Positions 42,412-51,281 of a DNA stretch of 64,000 nt are shown piece after piece. A model generated the notes under the pieces. It was given only the letters and a program-made list of their open reading frames with translations. It was not told the origin of the DNA and did no database searches. The position numbers were made by a program, and so were the translations under genes. The DNA comes from Edwardsiella anguillarum (GTDB taxonomy: Bacteria; Pseudomonadota; Gammaproteobacteria; Enterobacterales; Enterobacteriaceae), in the NCBI RefSeq assembly GCF_008801815.1, contig NZ_VZOX01000007.1. One strand, given 5' to 3'. Position 1 is the stretch's first letter; every line of letters starts with the position of its first letter.

Positions 42412-43383
42412 TTAACGCCCCTCGTTCTTCGCCAGACGCAGAATCATCAGCTTGGACAACGCCAGCACGATGAAGGTGATCACAAATAGAATCAGCCCAA
42501 GCTCCATCAGCGCCGCGGTATGCAGCCCGGACTCCGCCTCAGCAAACTCATTGGCCAGCGCCGAGGTAATACTGTTGCCCGGCATATACAGTGAAAAGCT
42601 GTCGAGCTGGTAGGTATTGCCGATGACAAAGGTAACCGCCATGGTCTCCCCCAGCGCGCGCCCCAGCCCCAGCATAACGCCCCCGATCACCCCATTTTTA
42701 GTGAACGGCAGGACGATACGCCAGATCACCTCCCAGGTGGTACAGCCAATGCCGTAGGCGGACTCTTTCATCATGACCGGCGTCTGCTCAAACACATCGC
42801 GCATCACCGCCGCAATATAGGGGATGATCATGATCGCCAGGATCACCCCCGCCGCCAAGATGCCGATACCGAACGCCGGACCGGAAAACAGGGTACCGAC
42901 GATGGGAATACCGGAAAGCACGTTGCCCACCGGGATCTGAAAATACTCGGCAAACAGCGGGGCAAAGATAAATAGCCCCCACATGCCGTAAACGATGCTG
43001 GGGATCGCCGCCAGTAGCTCAATCGCCACCCCTAGCGGACGACGTAGCCATCCCGGCGCCAGCTCCGTCAAAAATAGGGCAATACCGAAGCTGACCGGAA
43101 CGGCGATGATCAGCGCGATAAGGGAAGTAACCAGCGTGCCGTAGATAGGCACCAGCGCGCCAAACTGCTCCGCGGGCGCATCCCACTCTTTGCTCCACAG
43201 GAACGCAAAGCCAAACTTCTCCATGCTGGGCAGCGCGGCGACGATCAGCGAAACGATGATCCCCCCCAGCAGCAATAGCGTAATCAGGGCCGCCAGTTTG
43301 ACCAGCGCCCCAAAAATGACGTCACCAAGCTTACTCGGCGCTTTTATCATCGGCTGTTTATTAGACAAAGGCGAATCAGCCAT
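42412..43383 (-). CDS. pstC: Phosphate ABC transporter permease PstC
   Basis: The start is ATG 43383 (MADSPLSNKQ), because AAGAAGAG lies 6-7 nt before it; an ORF extension to 43407 is less likely. The protein has 323 aa (319 in E. coli) and six membrane segments. EWDAPAEQFGALVPIYGTLVTS and YGIGCTTWEVIWRIVLPFTKNG, the coupling loop, are typical. It forms the channel with PstA. It lies 62 bp downstream of pstS. Confidence 0.97.
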   Translation of the reverse strand: MADSPLSNKQPMIKAPSKLGDVIFGALVKLAALITLLLLGGIIVSLIVAALPSMEKFGFAFLWSKEWDAPAEQFGALVPIYGTLVTSLIALIIAVPVSFGIALFLTELAPGWLRRPLGVAIELLAAIPSIVYGMWGLFIFAPLFAEYFQIPVGNVLSGIPIVGTLFSGPAFGIGILAAGVILAIMIIPYIAAVMRDVFEQTPVMMKESAYGIGCTTWEVIWRIVLPFTKNGVIGGVMLGLGRALGETMAVTFVIGNTYQLDSFSLYMPGNSITSALANEFAEAESGLHTAALMELGLILFVITFIVLALSKLMILRLAKNEGR

Positions 43384-43445
43384 GCGTATCTCTTCTTCAA
43401 CGGTCACGGTACGGCACGCACCGTACGGTGCGTGCCAAAAAGCGA

Positions 43446-44486
43446 TCAGTACAGCGCGTTGCCGCCGCTGTCCTTAACGCTGCTTTTCCAGGCGGTACGA
43501 ATGTGCTCCACCACCGACGCCGGCAGGGTCGCATAGTCCAGATCGTTGGCCTGCTTGGCGCCTTTACTGTAGGCCCAATCGAAGAACTTCAGCACTTCCA
43601 CCGTTTGCTTGGGCTTGCTGGATTCCTTGTGAACCAGAATGAAGGTGGTCGAGGTGATCGGCCATACGTTATCGCCGGGCTGATTCGTTAGATCCTGGGC
43701 GAAAGACGCACTCCAGTCAGCGCCTTTCGCCGCATTGCTGAAGCTGACCTCCGTCGGGCTGACCGCCTGCCCTTCGGAGGAGATCAGCTTGGTGTAGGCC
43801 AGCTTATTCTGCTTGGCATAGGCATACTCGACGTAGCCGATGGCGCCAGGCAAGCGCTGTACAAAGGCGGCAACACCATCGTTACCTTTTCCACCCAGCC
43901 CCGTCGGCCAGTTAACGGTAGATCCGGCGCCGACGTCACTCTTCCACTGTGCGTTGACTTTGTTCAGGTAGCTGGTAAAGACAAACGAGGTGCCCGAGCC
44001 ATCGGCGCGACGCACCACGGCAATCGCCTGATCCGGCAGCTTAACGCCCGGGTTCAGCTTGGCAATCGCCGCGTCGTTCCACTTTTTAATTTTACCCAGG
44101 TAGATATCGCCCAGCGTTTCACCGTCCAGCGTCAGCTCGCCGGACTTAATGCCCGGCAGGTTAACGGCCATCACCACGCCGCCGATAACCGTCGGAAACT
44201 GAAATAGGCCGTCTGCCGCCAGCTTTTCTTCGCTCAGGGGCGCATCGGAGGCACCGAAGTCAACGGTGTTGGCAATGATCTGCTTCACGCCGCCAGAGGA
44301 GCCAATGCCTTGATAGTTTACTTTATTACCGGTCTCTTTCTGATAGGAGTCAGCCCACTTGGCGTAAACCGGCGCAGGGAAGGTGGCACCGGCACCGGTC
44401 AAGCTCTCCGCCGCAAAGGCAGGCATGGCGCTCAGGGAGACGGTCGCCGCGACAATCCCGGCGACAGCGGTACGCATCAGTTTCAT
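43446..44486 (-). CDS. pstS: Phosphate-binding periplasmic protein PstS
   Basis: PstS has 346 aa (also 346 in E. coli). A signal peptide ends AMPAFA, cut before AESLTGAG. The binding site shows SLTGAGATFPAPVYAKWAD and GVVMAVNLPGI, and GSGTSFVFTSYL contains the phosphate-binding loop. It delivers phosphate to PstCA. It is the first gene of the operon and is preceded by two Pho boxes. Confidence 0.98.
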   Translation of the reverse strand: MKLMRTAVAGIVAATVSLSAMPAFAAESLTGAGATFPAPVYAKWADSYQKETGNKVNYQGIGSSGGVKQIIANTVDFGASDAPLSEEKLAADGLFQFPTVIGGVVMAVNLPGIKSGELTLDGETLGDIYLGKIKKWNDAAIAKLNPGVKLPDQAIAVVRRADGSGTSFVFTSYLNKVNAQWKSDVGAGSTVNWPTGLGGKGNDGVAAFVQRLPGAIGYVEYAYAKQNKLAYTKLISSEGQAVSPTEVSFSNAAKGADWSASFAQDLTNQPGDNVWPITSTTFILVHKESSKPKQTVEVLKFFDWAYSKGAKQANDLDYATLPASVVEHIRTAWKSSVKDSGGNALY

Positions 44487-44558
44487 ATTCCCTCCAGGGA
44501 AGTGTTATTCATCTAACGTATGAACGATCGGATCAAGTATGGTGCAGGTAGCAAAATA

Positions 44559-44608
44559 AGGCAGTTTGATGACAGTAAAATGTATGGATTATGACAGTTT
44601 TATGACAA
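44559..44608 (-). promoter_or_regulatory. Tandem Pho boxes of pstS
   Basis: TTGTCATAAAACTGTCA (44592-44608) matches the PhoB consensus CTGTCATAAANCTGTCA at nearly every position. A second, weaker copy, CTGTCATCAAACTGCCT, is at 44559-44575. CATACTT near 44540 is a plausible -10. The two boxes are about three helical turns apart, so they should bind on one face. Confidence 0.85.
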
Positions 44609-44722
44609 CTCAGTGGCCAGGGCGTACGCCGCACGATAGGCCGCGGGTTCCGTCGTCAGCGCGGCGGTCATCTGCGCGACGGCCAGCAGAAAACGCAGCG
44701 CCCTCAGATAAATCGCGTATGA
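44600..44722 (-). pseudogene. GC-rich coding-like remnant upstream of pstS
   Basis: A frame reading ...YLRALRFLLAVAQMTAALTTEPAAYRAAYALATELS, then stop, has strongly biased GC third positions in the middle of an AT-rich intergenic region. It has no start codon nearby and ends inside the Pho box. It resembles the C-terminal end of a lost gene, but no family was recognised. The rest of this 361-bp gap (44487-44847) is the pstS promoter and an AT-rich stretch before the glycosyltransferase. Confidence 0.35.
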
Positions 44723-44847
44723 CGATATATTAAAAATTGCGAGCTACAACAAATACATATTACTATCGTTGGTGATATTAACCACTATCCGTGTGATAAT
44801 GGGCAAAATCGCTCACCTCATGGCTATGCTCACAGGATAACCGCTAA

Positions 44848-45684
44848 ATGATTCACCAAGACAATGACAAACAACATATTAAACTGTCTTATGTGACACA
44901 CTTTTACTGCAATCAGAAAAGTATTGAATCTGTCTTTTCACTGCTGCGAAAGTATGAAAATTTACCGTTATCCATCCGCAGCGCGGTGGAGTTTATTATT
45001 GTCGATGATGGCTCCCCGATAACCTACGATATTGGCAGTTTTGACTTGAATATTACTTGGTTAAAGATAACCGAGGATATTAAATGGAATCAGGCTGGCG
45101 CACGCAACCTGGGGGTTACCTATGCAAAGTCTGATAAAATTTTGCTGACCGATTTGGATCACGAACTGCCGGCCGAAACATTTGAGTACCTGATCAACGC
45201 GAGAAATCCCGGGCGTAACTTCTATAAGATATACAGAACAAGCCCTGAGCAGGGACGGTACAAAGGCCATTCTAATCTATTTTTTATGTCGCGAGCGCGT
45301 TTCTTTCGCCACTTTGGCTATGACGAAGAGTTTGCCGGTAACTACGGCGCAGAGGATTACCGTTTTGTTAAATATCATAAATATCATGGTTCTCGACAAA
45401 AATATCTGCCAAAGAAAATTATTTGCCACGAGAGAGTGCTCGATCGTGAAAAAAGCTACCATAGCCTGAGTCGCGATTTATCAGCCAATACGCCTGTCGA
45501 CTTGCAAAAGCGAAAAGAGTGCGAAACATATGGCGATGAATATGGCCATAGCCGCATTTTCCTTAATTTTGAATGGAAGATTATCTACCGCCACAGTGTA
45601 TTTCCAACGACGCTGCCAGCAGAAAAACGCTGGTGGAAGCCGCTATGGTGGCTACGCTATTTATCGTCCACCCTTTCTCGCTAA
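44848..45684 (+). CDS. Family 2 glycosyltransferase, likely horizontally acquired
   Basis: The 278-residue protein has the GT-A fold of GT2: LSYVTHFYCNQKSIESVFSLL, then the UDP-sugar site FIIVDDGSP, then TDLDHELPAE, the metal-binding DxD-like motif, and a C-terminal GAEDYRF that is typical of GT2 enzymes. No membrane segment is seen apart from an aromatic-rich tail, so it is cytoplasmic or membrane-associated. It is clearly more AT-rich than its neighbours and stands alone between pstS and glmS, adjacent genes in E. coli. The product sugar and acceptor (LPS core, capsule, other) cannot be inferred. It converges with glmS. Confidence 0.8.
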   Translation: MIHQDNDKQHIKLSYVTHFYCNQKSIESVFSLLRKYENLPLSIRSAVEFIIVDDGSPITYDIGSFDLNITWLKITEDIKWNQAGARNLGVTYAKSDKILLTDLDHELPAETFEYLINARNPGRNFYKIYRTSPEQGRYKGHSNLFFMSRARFFRHFGYDEEFAGNYGAEDYRFVKYHKYHGSRQKYLPKKIICHERVLDREKSYHSLSRDLSANTPVDLQKRKECETYGDEYGHSRIFLNFEWKIIYRHSVFPTTLPAEKRWWKPLWWLRYLSSTLSR

Positions 45685-45692
45685 TCCCCTCA

Positions 45693-45719
45693 ATAAAAAG
45701 GGGATGCCGAGGCATCCCC
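45693..45719 (-). terminator. glmUS terminator
   Basis: GGGGATGCC and GGCATCCCC pair over 9 bp with a 2-nt loop, and the minus strand then reads TTTTTATTG. It ends the glmS transcript and may also serve the glycosyltransferase on the plus strand. Confidence 0.85.
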
Positions 45720-45739
45720 TGATATCTCACGATCGCGCT

Positions 45740-47569
45740 TTATTCTACGGTAACCGACTTAGCCAGGTTACGCGGCTGATCGACGTCGGTCCCCTTGATC
45801 AGGGCGACATGATAGGAGAGCAGCTGTAGCGGCACCGTATAGAAAATCGGTGCAATCACCTCTTCTACGTGCGGCAGCGCGATAATACGCATCCCTTCAC
45901 TTTCGCTAAACCCGGCGCTCTGGGCGGCGAAAACGTACAGCAGACCGCCGCGGGCGCGTACCTCTTCAATATTGGACTTTAGCTTCTCCAGCAGCTCATT
46001 ATTCGGCGCCACCACCACCACCGGCATATCGGAGTCGATCAGCGCCAGTGGACCATGCTTCAGCTCACCGGCGGCGTAGGCCTCGGCATGGATATAGGAG
46101 ATCTCCTTCAGCTTCAGCGCCCCTTCCATCGCGATCGGATACTGATCGCCGCGCCCTAAGAACAGCGCATGGTGCTTATCCAGGAAGTCTTCGGCCAGCG
46201 CCTCAATGCTGCGATCCAGCGAAAGCATCTGCTCAATGCGATTAGGCAACGCCTGCAGGGCATGGACAATCTCCAGCTCCGCCTCCGCAGACATACCGTG
46301 CAGACGGCCAATACGCGCCACCAGCATCAGCAATACCGTCAGCTGCGTAGTGAAGGCCTTGGTTGAGGCTACACCGATCTCGGTACCGGCGCGTGTCATC
46401 AATGCCAGGTCTGACTCACGCACCAGCGAGGAGCTGGCTACGTTACAAATCGCCAGCGAACCCAGGTAGCCAATCTCCTTGGACAGGCGCAGCGCCGCCA
46501 GCGTATCGGCCGTTTCACCTGACTGAGACAGCGTTATTATCAAGCTATTTTTACGCACGGCTGACTTACGGTAGCGGAATTCAGAGGCGATCTCCACATC
46601 GCAGGGAATGCCGGCCAGCGCCTCAAACCAATAGCGGGCAACCATACCGGAGTGGTATGACGTTCCGCAGGCGATAATTTGGATATGCTCAACCTGTGAC
46701 AGCAGGCGCTCTCCGGCCTCGCCCAGCTCCTGCAGATCGATTTGACCGTGGCTAAAGCGCCCTTCAAGGGTGTTTTTGATCGCCTGCGGCTGTTCGTAAA
46801 TCTCTTTCTGCATGTAGTGGCGATAGGCCCCCTTATCCCCGGCGTCATACTGCACGTTGGATTCAACTTCGGCACGCGCCGCCGGTGCACCGTCGGCGTC
46901 AAAGATCGTCACGCTGTGGCGGGTTATCTCGGCAATATCGCCCTCTTCCAGGAATATAAAGCGGCGGGTGACCGGCAGCAGCGCCAGCTGATCGGAGGCC
47001 AGAAAGTTTTCCCCCATCCCTCGGCCAATCACCAGCGGGCTGCCCGAGCGGGCGCAGACCAGCGCCTCCGGGTGCTGACTGTCCATCACCACCGTGCCAT
47101 ACGCACCGCGCAGCTGTGGGATGACCCGCTTAACAACCTCCAGCAGGGAGCCTCCCTGGCGCTGTTCCCAGTTCACCAGGTGCGCAATCACCTCCGTATC
47201 CGTCTCGGAGGTAAAGCGGTAACCACGCTCGATCAGCTGCGCGCGCAGCGTCTCGTGGTTTTCGATAATGCCGTTGTGCACTACGCTGATATGGCCGGAG
47301 ACATGGGGATGCGCATTCTGCTCGTTCGGCTCACCATGGGTTGCCCAGCGGGTGTGGGCAATACCGGTGCCGCCGACCATCGGAGACAGGGCAACCGCGT
47401 CGCTTAACGCGTTGACCTTGCCTACACGACGCAGACGTTGCATATGTCCCTGAGCGTCTACGACCGCCAGACCCGCAGAGTCATAGCCGCGGTATTCCAG
47501 ACGACGTAACCCTTCCAGCAGGATCTCTGCCACATCTCGCTGCGCTACCGCGCCAACAATTCCACACAT
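45740..47569 (-). CDS. glmS: Glutamine--fructose-6-phosphate aminotransferase
   Basis: GlmS is 609 aa, as in E. coli. The N-terminal glutaminase uses the Cys that becomes residue 1 after Met removal (MCGIVGAVAQRDV), with RWATHGEPNEQNAHPH. The C-terminal half has two SIS domains and ends KSVTVE. It makes glucosamine 6-phosphate for cell-wall and LPS synthesis. It follows glmU after a 208-bp gap that folds strongly, as expected for GlmZ-type small-RNA control and mRNA processing. Confidence 0.99.
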   Translation of the reverse strand: MCGIVGAVAQRDVAEILLEGLRRLEYRGYDSAGLAVVDAQGHMQRLRRVGKVNALSDAVALSPMVGGTGIAHTRWATHGEPNEQNAHPHVSGHISVVHNGIIENHETLRAQLIERGYRFTSETDTEVIAHLVNWEQRQGGSLLEVVKRVIPQLRGAYGTVVMDSQHPEALVCARSGSPLVIGRGMGENFLASDQLALLPVTRRFIFLEEGDIAEITRHSVTIFDADGAPAARAEVESNVQYDAGDKGAYRHYMQKEIYEQPQAIKNTLEGRFSHGQIDLQELGEAGERLLSQVEHIQIIACGTSYHSGMVARYWFEALAGIPCDVEIASEFRYRKSAVRKNSLIITLSQSGETADTLAALRLSKEIGYLGSLAICNVASSSLVRESDLALMTRAGTEIGVASTKAFTTQLTVLLMLVARIGRLHGMSAEAELEIVHALQALPNRIEQMLSLDRSIEALAEDFLDKHHALFLGRGDQYPIAMEGALKLKEISYIHAEAYAAGELKHGPLALIDSDMPVVVVAPNNELLEKLKSNIEEVRARGGLLYVFAAQSAGFSESEGMRIIALPHVEEVIAPIFYTVPLQLLSYHVALIKGTDVDQPRNLAKSVTVE

Positions 47570-47708
47570 AAGGTTTGATTCCTATAGCCAAACCGCCGCA
47601 GCGGTCTGTCGATGCCCGTATCGATCTGATTGATAAACGGCGCTGTGCACCGCTGCCCCGAGCCTTGTAGAGAGTGGGGCTGATCCCTTTAGCAGGATCG
47701 TTATTATG

Positions 47709-47745
47709 TTTTTCCCTGTGTCCCTCATCGGGGCACAGGGAAAAA
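47709..47745. repeat. Strong hairpin in glmU-glmS intercistronic region
   Basis: TTTTTCCCTGTG and CACAGGGAAAAA are the ends of a 16-bp stem with a 5-nt loop (one G-U pair), about 140 nt before glmS. Its T-run is on the wrong side for a terminator in either direction. In E. coli, GlmZ pairing and RNase E cut control glmS through this gap, so a structural role is likely. Confidence 0.6.
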
Positions 47746-47769
47746 CCGCTGCGGCCGTTAGGTCGCAGC
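47741..47769 (-). terminator. Possible attenuator after glmU
   Basis: GCTGCGACC and GGCCGCAGC pair, with one mismatch, and are followed on the minus strand by GG and TTTTT, 8 bp after the glmU stop. It could lower readthrough into glmS. It overlaps the base of the next hairpin, so the two structures may compete. Confidence 0.45.
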
Positions 47770-47777
47770 GATCGCGA

Positions 47778-49148
47778 TCATTTTTTCTTCATCGGCCGTT
47801 TCCAGCCGCTGAGCTGCACCTGTTTCACCCGGCTGAGCACCAGCTCTCCGTCACCCACATTTTTGGTTACCGTCGTACCGGCCGCGATCGTCGCACCACG
47901 GCCAACGGTAACCGGCGCCACCAGCTGACTGTCTGAACCAACGAAGACGTCATCACCGATCACCGTCTGGTGTTTATTGGCACCATCATAGTTACAAGTA
48001 ATAGTCCCTGCGCCGATATTCACCCCAGCGCCGATCTCCGCATCGCCCAGGTAACTCAGATGGCCCGCCTTAGAGCCGCGCCCCAGGTATGCCTTCTTCA
48101 TTTCAACGAAGTTACCCACGTGAGCCTCCGCATCGAGGCAGGCGCCGGGGCGCAGACGGGCAAAGGGCCCCACGGTACAGGCCTGTGCCAGCCGGGCACC
48201 CTCAATCACCGTATAGGGACTAATCACACTATCATCGGCGATCTGGCAATCCTTCAGCACACAGCCGCTACCGATATGAACTCGGTCTCCCAGCGTCACT
48301 TTGCCTTCGATAATCACGTTGGTATCGATCACCACATCGCGCCCGTGCACCAGCTCACCGCGCAGATCGAAGCGTGCCGGATCGGTTAGCATTACGCCAG
48401 CCAGCAGCAAACGCTGCGCCTGCTGCTGCTGATAGGCTCGTTCCAGGGTGGAAAGCTGCAGGCGGTTGTTAACCCCCTCCACCTCGCTCAGGCGTTCGGG
48501 ATGCACTGCCGCAATCTGCCGCCCTTCCTGATGGGCCATGGCGATAATATCGGTAATATAGAACTCACCCTGAGCATTGTTGTTATCCAGACGGGCCAGC
48601 CAGCGCTTCAGATCCGCGCCGTTGGCCACCAGAATGCCGGTGTTGATCTCATTGATACGACGCTGCAATTCGCTGGCGTCCTTATGTTCGACGATCCCCA
48701 CCACGCTGTCGTGATGACGCACAATGCGGCCATAGCCGCTCGGGTCGTCCAGTTTTACCGTCAGCAGACCGATTCCCCCCTGGGGCTTCGCCGCGATCAG
48801 GCGCTGCAGCGTCGCGGCCGAAATCAGCGGCACATCGCCGTATAGCATCAGGATATCTTCATCGTCGGAAAAATCAGGCGCCGCCTGCTGCATGGCATGG
48901 CCGGTGCCCAGCTGCTGAACCTGTAGCACCCAGTTCAGCGGCTGGCCAGACAGATGGGCCTTCAGCAGGTCGCCGCCGTGACCGTATACCAGATGTACCT
49001 GACGGGCGCCCAGCGTCAGCGCGCTGTCAATAACGTGCTGCACCATCGGCTTGCCTGCCAACGGATGCAACACCTTAGGAAGATCGGAATACATGCGGGT
49101 TCCTTTACCGGCGGCAAGGATGACCACGCTTAATGGAGATGTCGACAT
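47778..49148 (-). CDS. glmU: Bifunctional UDP-GlcNAc pyrophosphorylase/glucosamine-1-P acetyltransferase
   Basis: The start is the ATG at 49148, giving 456 aa as in E. coli; a TTG two codons earlier is not needed. The N-terminal nucleotidyltransferase has LAAGKGTRMYSDLPKVLH and the C-terminal left-handed beta helix has hexapeptide repeats (VNIGAGTITCNYDG) that form the acetyl-CoA site. It makes UDP-GlcNAc in the cytoplasm for peptidoglycan and LPS. It is upstream of glmS in one operon. Confidence 0.98.
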   Translation of the reverse strand: MSTSPLSVVILAAGKGTRMYSDLPKVLHPLAGKPMVQHVIDSALTLGARQVHLVYGHGGDLLKAHLSGQPLNWVLQVQQLGTGHAMQQAAPDFSDDEDILMLYGDVPLISAATLQRLIAAKPQGGIGLLTVKLDDPSGYGRIVRHHDSVVGIVEHKDASELQRRINEINTGILVANGADLKRWLARLDNNNAQGEFYITDIIAMAHQEGRQIAAVHPERLSEVEGVNNRLQLSTLERAYQQQQAQRLLLAGVMLTDPARFDLRGELVHGRDVVIDTNVIIEGKVTLGDRVHIGSGCVLKDCQIADDSVISPYTVIEGARLAQACTVGPFARLRPGACLDAEAHVGNFVEMKKAYLGRGSKAGHLSYLGDAEIGAGVNIGAGTITCNYDGANKHQTVIGDDVFVGSDSQLVAPVTVGRGATIAAGTTVTKNVGDGELVLSRVKQVQLSGWKRPMKKK

Positions 49149-49378
49149 AAGCAATCTGATCCATTCAAATTGATGGGGTAAAGTAAACCCGTTAAGCGGC
49201 GGGATTACTACATATTTCTCTACTCAAAACGCGCGCAGGCCAGATGTACTGCGGGGATAAGATGATGATAGATAACTTGGCAGGAGGGGGGCAAACACTC
49301 TCTTCGCCAATGCGCTTTTTCGCGCGATTAGCCCAACAATTGCGCAGCGAATATCCAGGGAGAGCGCTTTTTTTAACG

Positions 49379-49407
49379 ATAAAAAAAACCTCTCCGCCGG
49401 GGAGAGG
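49379..49407 (-). terminator. atp operon terminator
   Basis: ACCTCTCC and GGGAGAGGT, an 8-9 bp stem, are flanked by A-runs and T-runs on both sides, so it may work in both directions. It lies 19 bp after the atpC stop. The remaining gap to glmU (49149-49378) has no gene I can support. Confidence 0.9.
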
Positions 49408-49425
49408 TTTTTTACCGTCGTCTGC

Positions 49426-49845
49426 TTACATCATTTTTTTGGTCAATTCGATTACGCGCAGTTTGGCAATCGCCTTGGCCAGCTCTGCAGATGCCTGAGC
49501 ATAGTCAACGTCGCCGTGCGAGCTGCGGATGTGTTCTTCTGCTTTACGCTTCGACTCCATCGCACGCGCCTCGTCGAGGTCCTGACCACGGATAGCGGTA
49601 TCGGCCAGTACGGTAACCGCGCTGGACTGCACCTCAAGGATGCCGCCGGAAAGGTAGATAAACTCCTCCTCTCCATGCTGTTTAACGATACGCACCATGC
49701 CAGGCTTAATGGCAGTAAGCAGCGGAGCGTGCCCCGGGTAGATACCCAGCTCACCTTCACTACCCGTCACCTGGATTTTCTGCACCAGCCCAGAGAACAT
49801 CTGACGCTCCGCGCTGACCACATCCAGATGGAAAGTCATAGCCAT
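49426..49845 (-). CDS. atpC: ATP synthase F1 epsilon subunit
   Basis: AtpC is 139 aa, as in E. coli. It starts MAMTFHLDVVSAERQMFSG, has the beta-sandwich with GSEGELGIYPGHAPLLTAIKPG, and ends with two helices (ELAKAIAKLRVIELTKK). It is part of the central stalk and inhibits ATP hydrolysis. Last gene of the atp operon. Confidence 0.99.
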   Translation of the reverse strand: MAMTFHLDVVSAERQMFSGLVQKIQVTGSEGELGIYPGHAPLLTAIKPGMVRIVKQHGEEEFIYLSGGILEVQSSAVTVLADTAIRGQDLDEARAMESKRKAEEHIRSSHGDVDYAQASAELAKAIAKLRVIELTKKMM

Positions 49846-49864
49846 ATCACCCTCCTATCAGGCG

Positions 49865-51247
49865 TTACAGTTTCTTGGCTTTTTCCACGGCTTCGTCGAT
49901 AGAACCCACCATATAGAACGCCTGCTCCGGCAGATGGTCATAGTCACCGTTCATGATGCCTTTAAAGCCCATGATGGTGTCTTTCAGCGAAACGTACTTG
50001 CCAGGAGAACCGGTGAACACTTCCGCAACGAAGAACGGCTGTGACAGGAAGCGCTGGATCTTACGCGCACGGGCCACAACCAGCTTGTCCTCTTCAGACA
50101 GCTCATCCATACCCAGAATAGCGATGATATCCTTCAGTTCCTGATAGCGCTGCAGAATGGACTGCACGCCGCGTGCGGTGTCATAGTGCTCCTGACCCAC
50201 CACCAGCGGATCCAGCTGACGGCTGGTGGAATCCAGCGGGTCAACGGCCGGATAGATACCCAGAGAGGCGATCTGACGACTCAGAACTACGGTCGCATCC
50301 AAGTGCGCAAAGGTGGTTGCCGGCGACGGGTCAGTCAGGTCATCCGCAGGGACGTATACCGCCTGAACAGACGTGATAGAGCCGGTTTTCGTGGAGGTAA
50401 TACGCTCCTGCAGCACGCCCATCTCTTCTGCCAGCGTCGGCTGATAACCTACCGCTGACGGCATACGGCCCAACAGTGCGGACACCTCGGTACCGGCCAG
50501 GGTATAGCGGTAGATGTTATCGATAAACAGCAGAACGTCGCGGCCTTCATCGCGGAACTTCTCAGCCATGGTCAGACCGGTCAGCGCCACGCGCAGACGG
50601 TTTCCCGGCGGCTCGTTCATCTGGCCGTAGACCAGAGACACTTTGTCCAGTACGTTGGAGTCCGTCATCTCGTGGTAGAAGTCGTTACCCTCACGGGTAC
50701 GCTCACCTACGCCGGCAAAAACCGAGTAGCCGGAGTGTTCAATAGCGATGTTACGGATAAGCTCCATCATGTTGACGGTCTTACCTACGCCGGCGCCCCC
50801 GAACAGCCCCACTTTACCGCCTTTAGCGAACGGGCAGATCAGGTCGATAACCTTGATGCCCGTCTCCAGCAGCTCCTGGGAGTTGGACAGATCTTCGTAG
50901 CTCGGCGCCGCGCGGTGAATAGCCCAGCGCTCTTCCTCACCGATCTCGCCTTTCATGTCGACCGGATCGCCCAGTACGTTCATGATACGACCCAGCGTTG
51001 CCTTACCCACCGGGACTTCGATCGGGTGATTCTGGTCTTCTACGTCCAGCCCGCGACGCAGGCCGTCAGAAGAACCCATTGCAATACAGCGAACGACGCC
51101 GCCGCCCAGCTGCTGCTGAACTTCCAGTACCAGTTTAGTGGCACCGCCTTTTACCTCCAGTGCGTTATACACCTTCGGCACGGCATCCTGCGGGAACTCC
51201 ACGTCCACCACGGCGCCGATAACCTGGATAATCTTTCCAGTAGCCAT
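49865..51247 (-). CDS. atpD: ATP synthase F1 beta subunit
   Basis: AtpD is 460 aa, as in E. coli. The catalytic site has Walker A GGAGVGKT, the catalytic Glu in GERTREGND, and Walker B VLLFIDNIYRYT. It binds and makes ATP at three sites of F1. A GAG-rich ribosome binding site is upstream, and 34 bp separate it from atpG. Confidence 0.99.
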   Translation of the reverse strand: MATGKIIQVIGAVVDVEFPQDAVPKVYNALEVKGGATKLVLEVQQQLGGGVVRCIAMGSSDGLRRGLDVEDQNHPIEVPVGKATLGRIMNVLGDPVDMKGEIGEEERWAIHRAAPSYEDLSNSQELLETGIKVIDLICPFAKGGKVGLFGGAGVGKTVNMMELIRNIAIEHSGYSVFAGVGERTREGNDFYHEMTDSNVLDKVSLVYGQMNEPPGNRLRVALTGLTMAEKFRDEGRDVLLFIDNIYRYTLAGTEVSALLGRMPSAVGYQPTLAEEMGVLQERITSTKTGSITSVQAVYVPADDLTDPSPATTFAHLDATVVLSRQIASLGIYPAVDPLDSTSRQLDPLVVGQEHYDTARGVQSILQRYQELKDIIAILGMDELSEEDKLVVARARKIQRFLSQPFFVAEVFTGSPGKYVSLKDTIMGFKGIMNGDYDHLPEQAFYMVGSIDEAVEKAKKL

Positions 51248-51281
51248 CTTGAATCCTCTACGTAATTCGTAAACCTAGCTC

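Noticed and set aside
47709..47745. Terminator between glmU and glmS
   Set aside because: In both directions the T-run is before the stem and the A-run after it, so it cannot act as a factor-independent terminator by itself.
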